A DNA stretch of 35,810 nt from an uncultured Bacteroidota bacterium (GTDB taxonomy: Bacteria; Bacteroidota; Bacteroidia; Bacteroidales; P3): assembly GCA_900545215.1 (NCBI GenBank), contig UQXW01000018.1:1-35810 (forward strand). Direction: 5' to 3'. The notes beneath the pieces are model-generated. The model had not been told where the DNA came from, searched no databases, and saw nothing but the letters and a program-made list of their open reading frames with translations. The translations under genes and the position numbers were made by a program. Positions 15,439 to 24,488 of this stretch are shown here, piece by piece (positions within the stretch are counted from its first letter, which is position 1; every line of letters starts with the position of its first letter).

Positions 15439-16686
15439 ATGAAGATTAGTTTTGCACCGCCATATATAGATGATGATGTAATCGATTCGGTTAACGAATC
15501 CTTGAAAAGCGGTTGGATTACCACCGGTCCCAAAGTAAAGGCTTTGGAAGAGGAATTGCAAACGAGATTGGGTATAGAGAGTGTGGTATGTGTCAATTCA
15601 TGGACAAGCGGGGCTGTTTTGGCATTAAAGTGGTTGGGATTGAAGGAAGGTGATGAGGTTATAGTTCCGGCATACACTTATTGTGCGACGGCAATGGCTG
15701 TAATGGACGCAGATGCAAGGCCTGTTATGGTCGATATAAATGATGATTTGACCATCGATGTGGAACGGCTGAGAGAGGCGATTACCCCGCAAACAAAGGC
15801 AATAATACCGGTGGATTTGGGTGGGCTTCCTTGCGAATATGATAAGATTTGCGAGATTGTGAATGATGAAGAGGTGAAGTCTATGTTTGTTGCCGAATCA
15901 GAGGTTCAACGAAAGTTGGGAAGAATATTGGTTTTATCGGATTCCGCCCATTCGATAGGGGCAAAGTTGAATGGAAAGGACGTATGCAGATATGCGGATA
16001 TAACGGTAATGTCTTTTCATGCCGTGAAGAACATCACTTCTGCCGAAGGGGGTGCAATTTGTTTCAATTTGCCGGAAACTTTTGATGCAAATGAAATCAA
16101 GAAGTGGTTCAAAATGATGACGCTTAACGGGCAAACGAAAGACGCTTTCACGAAGACTAAGGCGGGAGCTTGGAAATACGATATTATCGCTCACGGAATG
16201 AAAATCAATATGCCTGATGTGAATGCCGCAATAGCTTTGGCTCAGTTGCGAAAGTACGATTACCTTCTTGAAGAGAGAAAACGGGTTTATAATCTTTATC
16301 GCAAATTGCTCGGAGAATATCATTGGGCAATTCTTCCGCCCAAGGATAGTTCTTATATGCAATCATCGTATCATTTGTTTCCTCTAAGAATAAATCCGAT
16401 AACCGAGAATATAAGGGATAAACTTATTCAGAGATTGGCAGAAAGGGAAATAGCCACCAATGTGCATTATATTCCGATGCCTTGCTTGACATTATTCAAG
16501 CAAATGGGGTACAAAATAGAAGATTATCCCAAGAGTTGGGATACTTACACAAGAGAAATAAGTCTTCCTATATATCCGCAACTCAGCAATGCGGAGGTGG
16601 AGTATATAGTCCGCAATCTTGTAGAATTGTACTATGAATTGACTACTAATATCTTGTGTTTTCTTAACAGCATATATAGTTCTTGA
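15439..16686 (+). CDS. DegT/DnrJ/EryC1-family sugar aminotransferase
   Basis: This 415-residue PLP enzyme belongs to the family that aminates nucleotide-linked keto-sugars for surface glycans. The N-terminal FAPPYIDDDVIDSVNESLKS is typical, as are Asp168 in SDSAHSIG and the Schiff-base Lys197 in SFHAVKNITSAEGG. The family's C-terminal part (ATNVHYIPMPCLTLF, LPIYPQLSNAEVEYIV) is complete. A tail of about 15 residues after VELYYELT appears to come from a 70-base duplication at the 3' end. It is followed by an initiating-type sugar transferase gene, so the two may add an amino sugar to a polyprenyl carrier. The exact sugar cannot be told. Confidence 0.9.
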   Translation: MKISFAPPYIDDDVIDSVNESLKSGWITTGPKVKALEEELQTRLGIESVVCVNSWTSGAVLALKWLGLKEGDEVIVPAYTYCATAMAVMDADARPVMVDINDDLTIDVERLREAITPQTKAIIPVDLGGLPCEYDKICEIVNDEEVKSMFVAESEVQRKLGRILVLSDSAHSIGAKLNGKDVCRYADITVMSFHAVKNITSAEGGAICFNLPETFDANEIKKWFKMMTLNGQTKDAFTKTKAGAWKYDIIAHGMKINMPDVNAAIALAQLRKYDYLLEERKRVYNLYRKLLGEYHWAILPPKDSSYMQSSYHLFPLRINPITENIRDKLIQRLAEREIATNVHYIPMPCLTLFKQMGYKIEDYPKSWDTYTREISLPIYPQLSNAEVEYIVRNLVELYYELTTNILCFLNSIYSS

Positions 16687-16714
16687 TTTCGTGGAATTGT
16701 ACTACGAATTGACT
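16621..16714 (+). repeat. Direct repeat at the aminotransferase 3' end
   Basis: 16621-16644 and 16691-16714 match at 22 of 24 bases, 70 bases apart. The first copy encodes VELYYELT in the aminotransferase. The second encodes the same residues one frame off, and that frame runs to a TGA at 16763 overlapping the ATG of the sugar transferase at 16762. Confidence 0.75.
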
Positions 16715-16761
16715 GATATAAGAATACGATTCTTTGTTTCAAAGATTAGATTTTGTTTTTC

Positions 16762-17352
16762 ATGAAAAGATTGTTTGATATTGTTTGTTCATTCTTCGGC
16801 TTGGTGATTTTATCGCCATTATTCGTCTTTTTGTCTTTTTGGGTGGGACTTTCGAGTAGGGGAGGAGTGTTCTACAAACAACGGAGAGTAGGATTGAATG
16901 GTCGGGACTTCACTTTATATAAATTTCGTTCCATGGCAGTTGGTTCAGATAAGAAAGGACTGCTTACAGTGGGTGGAAAAGACAGCCGTGTAACCAAAGC
17001 GGGTTATTTCATTCGCAAATACAAATTGGATGAACTGCCACAATTATTCAATGTTCTGAAAGGAGATATGAGCTTTGTGGGACCGAGACCGGAGGTAAGA
17101 AAGTATGTCGATATGTATTCCGAGGAGCAAAAGAGAGTTCTTTCGGTGAGACCGGGCATAACGGATATTGCTTCCATGAAATATAGAAATGAAAATGATA
17201 TTCTGGCGAAAGCGGAAAATCCGGAGCAGTACTACATAGATGTTATAATGCCTGACAAACTTGCACTCAATTTAGAGTATATCGACACAAGAAATTTTTT
17301 CAGGGATATAAAGTTGATTTTCCGTACAATAGCCGGAAAGGACGATGAATAA
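16762..17352 (+). CDS. Polyprenyl-phosphate sugar-1-phosphate transferase
   Basis: This 196-residue bacterial sugar transferase moves a sugar 1-phosphate from a nucleotide donor to undecaprenyl phosphate, the first step of many glycan pathways. It is the short form with only the catalytic domain: a membrane hairpin near the N-terminus (IVCSFFGLVILSPLFVFLSF), then KFRSM, KYKLDELPQLFNVLKGD with the key Asp-Glu pair, and FVGPRPE. The ATG at 16762 is preferred over an in-frame TTG at 16753. It directly follows the aminotransferase. Related PglC-type enzymes use diacetamidobacillosamine, but donor specificity cannot be read here. Location is the inner membrane, cytoplasmic face. Confidence 0.9.
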   Translation: MKRLFDIVCSFFGLVILSPLFVFLSFWVGLSSRGGVFYKQRRVGLNGRDFTLYKFRSMAVGSDKKGLLTVGGKDSRVTKAGYFIRKYKLDELPQLFNVLKGDMSFVGPRPEVRKYVDMYSEEQKRVLSVRPGITDIASMKYRNENDILAKAENPEQYYIDVIMPDKLALNLEYIDTRNFFRDIKLIFRTIAGKDDE

Positions 17353-17447
17353 CCGGAAAAAAGAAATAGAGTATTTCATGAAAATGGGCATAAAGTTTTG
17401 TTGTATATAGCAGAAGGAATAATCAAGAACGCTAAAAGTCAAGTAAA

Positions 17448-20400
17448 ATGATGAATGCAGAAAACAACAAATTGAAAGTATATTCGGCATCGGCAGGAAG
17501 CGGGAAAACGTTCAGTTTAACGGTGGAATATGTAAGTAAATTGCTGAAAAATCCAAAGGCTTATGGTTCAATACTTGCTGTAACTTTCACCAATAAAGCC
17601 ACAGCCGAGATGAAAAGCAGGATTTTGTCTGTTTTGTGGAATATAGTGTATGAACCGACAAAAGCACAAAGCGAGATAGATGCAATAAAAGGTACGAAGA
17701 ATGCCGAACTCTCGGACACGGAGGCAGAGAATGCAAAACAGGCTTTGTCGTATATACTTCATGATTATGACCATTTCAGGATAGAAACCATAGACAGCTT
17801 TTTCCAAAGAGTGTTGAGAAACATGGCAAAGGAGATAGGGGTCGGAAGTAGCTTTGAAATTCTTTTGAATGATGAGGATTATGTGGAGGAGGCAGTGAAG
17901 GAATTGAAAGAGGATAGCGAAAATGATGAATGGTTGAAGCAATGTTTGGAGAGTTTGATAAAGGAAAGGCAGACAGAGGGCAAAAAGTGGAATTACGAGA
18001 AGGACATGACGGAGTTTTCAAAAGAACTCAACAAAGCGATTGTCTCTGACGTGGTGGAAAAAATCGGAATCGAGGATTTGAAAGTGATTTTGTCGCAAGC
18101 CGATGAGGCAATGCGTGAGGTCAGGGAGTTTGAAAAGCAAATCAGAACTTTTATTCGGACTTTGGAAGAAATATGCAATGAAAATGGTTTGAATGCTTCG
18201 AGCTATGTTTATGCTGCTGTAAGCGGTGGTAAATTCTCGATTACTAATGCAGAAAAGAAGTGCAGAATTTTCAAGAATAAAGCAGGGAAAGAAGAGTTGT
18301 TGAGCGGTCTTTATGAGAAATTGAATCATTACTATGGGAGGTACTATGTCAAATGCAAGAAATCTTATCTGCTGTATAATTCGATTTACAAACTATGTCT
18401 TTTGGTCTTTATAGCGAACAGAAAGCAAGACTTGTTGAAAGAGGATAACGGTTTTTTGTTGAGAGATACTCAAAAGTTGCTTAATGCAATGGTTACAAGC
18501 GAAGATGTAGTCCCTTTCATATATGAGAAGATAGGTTCCCGCATAAGGAATATCATGATAGACGAGTTCCAAGATACATCTTCGCAAGCGTGGTACAATT
18601 TCATGTTCTTATTGAAAGAATGCCTTGCAAGCGGTGGTTCCTGTGCTGTTTTCGGAGATGTGAAACAGTCCATTTATCGTTGGAACGATGGAGATTGGCG
18701 GATATTGAAGGATTTGTATGACGGGAATGCCAAAAAGAAATATTCAATATCGACAATAGGTAAATCTTTGTCGGATAATTACAGGACGGATGCAGAGATA
18801 GTGAACTTCAACAATGATTTGTTTTCGCAGGCTTTCAAGAGACTTGGCATCGATATTGACAAGCAAACTCCGAAGCGAAATATCGGCAAAGGAGAATTGA
18901 GATTTCGCTTTACCAATACAACGAAAGAGACTTCTGAGCGAGAGGGAGAAAAATCGAATTTAAAGAATTCCGACTTGGAGATGGAAGCGACAAGAGCGGA
19001 AATCGACTATTATCTTGACAACGGTTACGAGTTGGATGATATGGTTCTTCTGTTCCGTCATAAGTCGAAGCTGCAAATGTTTGCCGAATATTTGAAAGAA
19101 TGTGATAATGCCGGTTTGCATGATCATAAATACAATCCTTGCTCCAATGAAGCTTTCCTTTTGAAAACAAGCGAGGAGGTCAAGAAAATCGTGTTCATAT
19201 TACGTTTCATTGCAGATAAGAAAGATACCATTGCCAAGTATTGGTTGGAAAAGATAGCTGGAATAGGAGAATTGGATAAACTGAATGAATATAAGACTGA
19301 GACGGTTTCATTGATAGATTTGGTTTTGAGGATAATCAAGGACTTTGATGTAAATGCACAAGATGTATTCGTGCTTGCTTTTTGCGATAAACTTGCGAAA
19401 TATTGTTCAGGAAGGAGTAATGGATTAGATGATTTCATTCGGCATTGGAATGATACAATGAGCCAAGAAACCGTCATAATCAGCAAAGAGAAGAATTCCT
19501 TGGAATTGCAAACCATTCACAAATCGAAAGGTTTGGAATACGATGTGGTCATAATCCCGTTTTGCGATTGGTTTTTTGTCGATAATAGGCATGATGTTTG
19601 GTTTGAAACTCCTGAAAATGGTTCGGCAGTCGGTATTTTCCCTTCAGGATTGAAACCTTTGCATGAAGTCGATGACAAATATGAGCAAATGGTTGAACAG
19701 GAGGAGTATTTGCAGAGGGTGGATAATCTGAATCTCCTTTATGTTGCCTTTACCCGTCCGAAACATTGTCTGTCCGTTATATGTAAAGAACCGACAGTGA
19801 ATGAAAATTCCAAAGACGGATTTCCTCAAAGCATGAATAAATTACTATATAATTACTTGCAGACAGGAAACATCGAGAAAGTTCCGGACAAACAAGCAGA
19901 TGATTTGTTTATGATGGTTACGAGAGGTATGCATACGCCGAAAAAGAAAGAGAAAAAGGCGGAAGAGCAAACGAAGAACCCTTTTTTGACATCTTTTGAC
20001 CTTGTTGATTTGGATGCGAATTGCGGATTCGATTTTTCGGATGTAAGTTATGCTTTGTCCAAATCGGCTTTCGATTATTTCGAGACTGTCGATGAGAAAA
20101 TCATGAATGATAAAGCACAATGGGGAACACTTGTCCATTCGGTACTTTCGCATATAGCAACCGAGCAAGACTTGCAAAAAGCTCTGTCATTTGCCGATAT
20201 TGAAAAAGCAGATGAGGTTGAAAGGGTAATAAGGTGTATGTTTAAGTTCGTGGAATCGAGGCATTGGTTCGATGGAACGTACAAAGTGATTATGGAACAA
20301 TCGATAGTCGATAATTCGTATGAAGAAAAACAGAGAGTGAAACGTCCCGACAGAATAATGATTGGGGGAAACGGAATTACGGTTGTGGATTATAAGTTCA

Positions 20401-20579
20401 TGCAGAACGTAGAGGACACATCAAGATACGAGGATCAAATCAGAGAATACGGACACAGGCTTATGAAGATGGGTTACGAAAATATTAACTTGTATTTGTG
20501 GGCAGTGCAATCGCAAACGGTGCAGGCGGAAGAACATTCCGAAACGTTGAAACAAAAATTAGTCGAAGTCAAATTATAA
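17448..20579 (+). CDS. addA: AddA-type helicase-nuclease (RecB-like)
   Basis: This 1043-residue protein is a UvrD-family helicase joined to a PD-(D/E)XK nuclease, the larger AddAB subunit for processing double-strand breaks. Walker A SAGSGKT is at 15-21. Motif II IDEFQDTS has Asp372. GDVKQSIYRW follows, then TIHKSKGLEYDVV and NLLYVAFTRPKH. The C-terminal nuclease has WGTLVHSVLSHI, Asp968 in PDRIMIGG, and Asp981 and Lys983 in VVDYKF, so its active site looks complete. addB follows after five bases. RecB is the alternative family member, but the partner gene is AddB-like and there is no recC or recD. No clear promoter was seen in the 95 bases upstream. Confidence 0.93.
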   Translation: MMNAENNKLKVYSASAGSGKTFSLTVEYVSKLLKNPKAYGSILAVTFTNKATAEMKSRILSVLWNIVYEPTKAQSEIDAIKGTKNAELSDTEAENAKQALSYILHDYDHFRIETIDSFFQRVLRNMAKEIGVGSSFEILLNDEDYVEEAVKELKEDSENDEWLKQCLESLIKERQTEGKKWNYEKDMTEFSKELNKAIVSDVVEKIGIEDLKVILSQADEAMREVREFEKQIRTFIRTLEEICNENGLNASSYVYAAVSGGKFSITNAEKKCRIFKNKAGKEELLSGLYEKLNHYYGRYYVKCKKSYLLYNSIYKLCLLVFIANRKQDLLKEDNGFLLRDTQKLLNAMVTSEDVVPFIYEKIGSRIRNIMIDEFQDTSSQAWYNFMFLLKECLASGGSCAVFGDVKQSIYRWNDGDWRILKDLYDGNAKKKYSISTIGKSLSDNYRTDAEIVNFNNDLFSQAFKRLGIDIDKQTPKRNIGKGELRFRFTNTTKETSEREGEKSNLKNSDLEMEATRAEIDYYLDNGYELDDMVLLFRHKSKLQMFAEYLKECDNAGLHDHKYNPCSNEAFLLKTSEEVKKIVFILRFIADKKDTIAKYWLEKIAGIGELDKLNEYKTETVSLIDLVLRIIKDFDVNAQDVFVLAFCDKLAKYCSGRSNGLDDFIRHWNDTMSQETVIISKEKNSLELQTIHKSKGLEYDVVIIPFCDWFFVDNRHDVWFETPENGSAVGIFPSGLKPLHEVDDKYEQMVEQEEYLQRVDNLNLLYVAFTRPKHCLSVICKEPTVNENSKDGFPQSMNKLLYNYLQTGNIEKVPDKQADDLFMMVTRGMHTPKKKEKKAEEQTKNPFLTSFDLVDLDANCGFDFSDVSYALSKSAFDYFETVDEKIMNDKAQWGTLVHSVLSHIATEQDLQKALSFADIEKADEVERVIRCMFKFVESRHWFDGTYKVIMEQSIVDNSYEEKQRVKRPDRIMIGGNGITVVDYKFMQNVEDTSRYEDQIREYGHRLMKMGYENINLYLWAVQSQTVQAEEHSETLKQKLVEVKL

Positions 20580-20584
20580 CAGAA

Positions 20585-23248
20585 ATGGAACCAATGACTG
20601 CAAGTAATACCGAAAAGAAATCTTTTCTCCGCAAAGTTGCGGAAGATGTACGATTGATAAGCAATGGAGATATACCGGATTTGCGTTTGATTTTTACCAA
20701 TAGGAGAGCCATCAAGTATTTCGTGAAAGAGTACGAGGTGTTGTGCGAGGAAGTTTGTTGGTTGCCCGGATGTGAAACGATAGATGACTTCGTAAGAAAT
20801 TGTTCTCCTTATAAAAAAGCAGAGGAACTGAGTTTGATATATGTGCTTTATCTATGCTATCAAAGGATTTACTATTCCCATAATCCGCTTCCCGAAGGTG
20901 CGGAAGCAGAAAGTTTCGAGAGTTTTTACTTTTGGGGTAAAACAATACTGTCAGACTTTGACGATGTGGATAAAAACCTTGCCGATGCGGAGAAACTCTA
21001 TACTACTTTGAGCGAAGAAAAGGAGATAGAAGAAATGTTTGATTTCCTTGATACTCAACAAAAGACTATTCTTTTGCAGTACTTTGAGGATTTCAAGAAG
21101 CTTTATTCCACAGACAGCGATTTGAAGAATAACTTCGTAAAGATATGGAACTGCTTGTTCGAGATATATTCCGATTACAGGAAAACGCTTGCCGAGAAAT
21201 CCATTGCGTACGGTGGAATGATGTATCGTGATGTGTTGGAAAGGCTTTTAAGAAATGAAATAAGTTTTGAGGGAAAGACTTTTGCCTTTGTAGGTTTTAA
21301 TGTGCTTAATCGCAGCGAGAAAGAAATATTCAAGGCGATACGGAATACCAATACGGTGTATTTTTACTGGGATTACGATACCTACTATACCGGAAATAAG
21401 GACAATGAGGCAGGATTGTTCATGCGGCAAAACATAAAGGAGTTTCCTTGCAAGGAAAGTTTTGCAGAAAATGATTTCTCGCAAATAGAAAAGACCGATT
21501 GCAAGTTCAATATCATTTCGACCACATACGAAAGTTCGCAAACTCTTTATATACGGCAATGGATTGAGAATTTGGAGAGAGTGTATGGAGATACTTTGAA
21601 GCAAAATCAAATAGCAATAATTCTTCATAACGAGAACCTGTTACCGTTCGTTCTCAAAGCACTGCCGGATAATATAAACAATGAAGCGACCAAAGTGAAC
21701 ATAACCATGGGTTACCCTTTCAAGTTCAGCAATCTCTATAATGATATAGCGGAGTTTTTGAACGCAGAATCGGAAAAGGAGGGTAATTGCATGCAACAGC
21801 TTGACAGTTTGGCGGATTTCTTGAAAAGAAAGGGGAAAGAGCCTGATTGTGATAACGAAATCAAGGAAGCAGCTTTCAGGAGCATAAATCTTTTGCAGGA
21901 TTTCAAGCATACGCTTGTATTCATAGGCAATGAACTACCCAAGAATTTTGTTCGGAAAACTCTTTTGAGGTTATTGCAAAAGCAAAGTATGCCTTTCGAG
22001 TCCGATGCTACCGATGGAATTCAGATTATGGGACTTTTGGAAAGTAGAAATTTGGATTTCAAACATATTCTCATGCTTTCAACCACCAATGGAAATATTC
22101 CGTCGGCAGATAATGTAGTAACGTTCATACCTCACAGCCTTAGAAAAATTTTCAATCTGACGACAAGTGAGAGAAAGGTGGCTGTGATTGCTTATTATTT
22201 TTATCGCTTACTGCAAAATGCCGAAACAATGGATTTTGTCTATAATATGGTCTCTATGAATAAAGACAGGGAAGAGATGAGTTGCTTTTTGCAACAGTTG
22301 AGAGTTGAACTTGGAAAACCTATACGGCTGAAGACATTGAACTTTACGCAAGGCAAGGAAATATTGAAGATAGACCTGCCATCTAAACGTCAAGAGACAA
22401 TAGAGGAAATAATAAATACCAAGTCGAATGTTGATGATAAGTCTTCTTATCTTTCTCCTTCATATCTGACGACCTATATCGATTGTCCGTTGGAGTTTTA
22501 CTATCAAAATATATGCAGACTTAAAGTACTTGAACAGGAAGAGGACAAGATACCTCTTGTTTTCGGTACACTCTTTCATAACTCTGCTCAACTCTTGGAA
22601 GAAAGCAAACATGACAAAACGCCGCAGGTGTGCGTGATGGAGGCTTTCGATGCCATGGGAGAAGAGAAAGGTCTCTTGAAAGAAGTGCATAAGAGTATGA
22701 TAACATCATATCTTCAAGACCTGTCAGAGTACGATAAAAAGAATACGGACAGACAATTTCATGCAGCGGAGAAAGAGGTCTCGAAGGAGATAAATATAAA
22801 CGGCAGAACATTGAGATTGGGCGGACGAATCGACAGAATAGATATTTCAGATGGCGAAATGGTGCTTTGCGATTACAAAACAGGGGGTAGCGATGAAGAT
22901 TACAAGGGCGTTGAGAGCCTTTTTCAATCAGGTAGGTATGGAAGAGCCAAATATCTCTTCCAAATAATGTTCTATGCTTGGCTGTTGTGGAGAGGTAAAA
23001 CCATAAAAGTAGAGATAATATACGTTCACAAATTAAAGTACAACCAATACAATTCCAAATCTTACCTTTACGATTCGGAACTTCACGAGAAGTTTGATCG
23101 AATGATGAGAGAGAAATTGGAAGAATTTCTTTCCGTTCGGGAGGCTTCCGTATGGGAAACGGCGGAAAGCGATGAGGATTGCAAATATTGCAATTATAAG
23201 GACTTGTGTCCGAGAAAACAAAAAATGAACAGCGATGATACAATTTGA
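20585..23248 (+). CDS. addB: AddB-like iron-sulfur nuclease subunit
   Basis: About 887 residues from the ATG at 20585, 5 bases after addA; an upstream in-frame GTG at 20498 would overlap addA heavily. The N-terminal part resembles an inactivated helicase (LRLIFTNRRAIKYF replaces a Walker A). The C-terminal nuclease domain is intact. It has LSPSYLTTYIDCPLEFYY with the first cluster cysteine, FGTLFHNSA, GGRIDRID, and CDYKTGG with the catalytic Asp and Lys. It ends with CKYCNYKDLC, which supplies the other three cysteines of the [4Fe-4S] staple typical of AddB. With AddA it would resect DNA ends and load RecA. The next gene overlaps its end by 14 bases. Confidence 0.9.
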   Translation: MEPMTASNTEKKSFLRKVAEDVRLISNGDIPDLRLIFTNRRAIKYFVKEYEVLCEEVCWLPGCETIDDFVRNCSPYKKAEELSLIYVLYLCYQRIYYSHNPLPEGAEAESFESFYFWGKTILSDFDDVDKNLADAEKLYTTLSEEKEIEEMFDFLDTQQKTILLQYFEDFKKLYSTDSDLKNNFVKIWNCLFEIYSDYRKTLAEKSIAYGGMMYRDVLERLLRNEISFEGKTFAFVGFNVLNRSEKEIFKAIRNTNTVYFYWDYDTYYTGNKDNEAGLFMRQNIKEFPCKESFAENDFSQIEKTDCKFNIISTTYESSQTLYIRQWIENLERVYGDTLKQNQIAIILHNENLLPFVLKALPDNINNEATKVNITMGYPFKFSNLYNDIAEFLNAESEKEGNCMQQLDSLADFLKRKGKEPDCDNEIKEAAFRSINLLQDFKHTLVFIGNELPKNFVRKTLLRLLQKQSMPFESDATDGIQIMGLLESRNLDFKHILMLSTTNGNIPSADNVVTFIPHSLRKIFNLTTSERKVAVIAYYFYRLLQNAETMDFVYNMVSMNKDREEMSCFLQQLRVELGKPIRLKTLNFTQGKEILKIDLPSKRQETIEEIINTKSNVDDKSSYLSPSYLTTYIDCPLEFYYQNICRLKVLEQEEDKIPLVFGTLFHNSAQLLEESKHDKTPQVCVMEAFDAMGEEKGLLKEVHKSMITSYLQDLSEYDKKNTDRQFHAAEKEVSKEININGRTLRLGGRIDRIDISDGEMVLCDYKTGGSDEDYKGVESLFQSGRYGRAKYLFQIMFYAWLLWRGKTIKVEIIYVHKLKYNQYNSKSYLYDSELHEKFDRMMREKLEEFLSVREASVWETAESDEDCKYCNYKDLCPRKQKMNSDDTI

Positions 23249-24488
23249 TAGCTTTATATTGGATAACGGATTGACCGTGATAGCCAATCAAGACGATAAA
23301 ACACCTCTTGTCGCAGTTAATTTGCTTTACAGGGTCGGAGCAAAAAATGAAAACCCGAAAGCAACGGGTTTTGCTCATTTGTTTGAACATCTGATGTTTT
23401 CGGGCAGTAAAAACTTTCAAAGCTACGATGAGGCAATTCAGATGATGGGAGGGGAGAGCAATGCTTTTACAAACAACGATTTTACGAACTATTATCTGAC
23501 TCTTCCGGCGGATTTTCTTCCACACGCCTTGGATTTGGAAGCCGACAGAATGCAGAATTTGAATATAAACGCCCAAAGCCTCGAAGTGCAACGCAATGTT
23601 GTCATTGAAGAATTCAAACAACGATACATCAATCAACCATACGGGGATTTGTGGGCAGAGATAAGGCGATTGGCATACAAGGTTCACCCTTATAAATGGC
23701 AGACTATAGGCAGCGATATTTCGCATATAGAAAACGCTTCCTTGGAGCAGGTCAGAAGTTTCTATGATAATTTCTATCAACCCTCCAATGCAATTCTTTC
23801 TATTTCGGGAAATGTGTCTTTGAGCAGTGTAAAAGAAGAAGTCGAAAGGGCTTTCGGTAAGATGGAATACAAGCGAACCATATTCCCTGCTTATTCCATG
23901 GAACCGCAACAAAAGGATAATCGCCGAATAAAGGTTTTCCGAGATGTCCCTTCCAACGTTATCTGCATAATCTTCCCCATGAGTCGTCGCAAAGACAGAC
24001 AATATTTTGTCCAAGACCTTTTGAGCGATGTGCTTTCAAACGGGAAGAGCAGCCGAATGTATCAAGGTCTTGTCGTAGAACAGAAATTGTTTACCGAAAT
24101 TAATGCTTTCATAAGTGGAGACGATGATGCAGGCTTGTTTATCGTCATGGGAAAATATTGCGACGGCATATCATTGGAACAAGGCGAAGAAGCGATATGG
24201 CATGAGTTGAAATCCGTATGCGAGAACCCTGTTTCCGAACAGGAACTCCGTAAGATGAAGAACAAGAACGAGGCTTCCGCAACCTTTTCCAACATGAAAA
24301 TTCTCGATAAAGCCATGAACCTTGCGTACTATGCCCATTTGGGCGAACCGGATCGGATAAATAAAGAAAGAGAGTTTTACAATAGCGTAACTATTCGTGA
24401 TTTGCAACAAGCCGCAGAACAAATGTTCCATCTCGATTGTCATTCCGTATTATACTATTTGAAGAATGAAAGAGATGAAATCGAGTAA
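23235..24488 (+). CDS. M16-family zinc peptidase
   Basis: This 417-residue insulinase/processing-peptidase family protein has the inverted zinc motif HLFEH with His48, Glu51 and His52. The distal ligand is in IEEFKQR (Glu125 or Glu126). The second half has the usual M16 inactive-domain features, including the arginine-containing GKSSRMYQGLV. No signal peptide is seen, which points to the cytoplasm, although many Bacteroidota M16 proteins are periplasmic. The start overlaps addB by 14 bases, and the end overlaps the transporter by 23 bases, so the gene is in the addAB transcript. PqqL-like or YmxG-like names are possible; the substrate is unknown. Confidence 0.9.
   Translation: MIQFDSFILDNGLTVIANQDDKTPLVAVNLLYRVGAKNENPKATGFAHLFEHLMFSGSKNFQSYDEAIQMMGGESNAFTNNDFTNYYLTLPADFLPHALDLEADRMQNLNINAQSLEVQRNVVIEEFKQRYINQPYGDLWAEIRRLAYKVHPYKWQTIGSDISHIENASLEQVRSFYDNFYQPSNAILSISGNVSLSSVKEEVERAFGKMEYKRTIFPAYSMEPQQKDNRRIKVFRDVPSNVICIIFPMSRRKDRQYFVQDLLSDVLSNGKSSRMYQGLVVEQKLFTEINAFISGDDDAGLFIVMGKYCDGISLEQGEEAIWHELKSVCENPVSEQELRKMKNKNEASATFSNMKILDKAMNLAYYAHLGEPDRINKEREFYNSVTIRDLQQAAEQMFHLDCHSVLYYLKNERDEIE

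Noticed and set aside
22521..24014. A 497-codon open frame on the minus strand
   Set aside because: It lies opposite the end of addB and the start of the M16 gene, both of which have clear family motifs. The antisense translation shows no domain and is rich in Cys, His and Arg as expected of a shadow frame.
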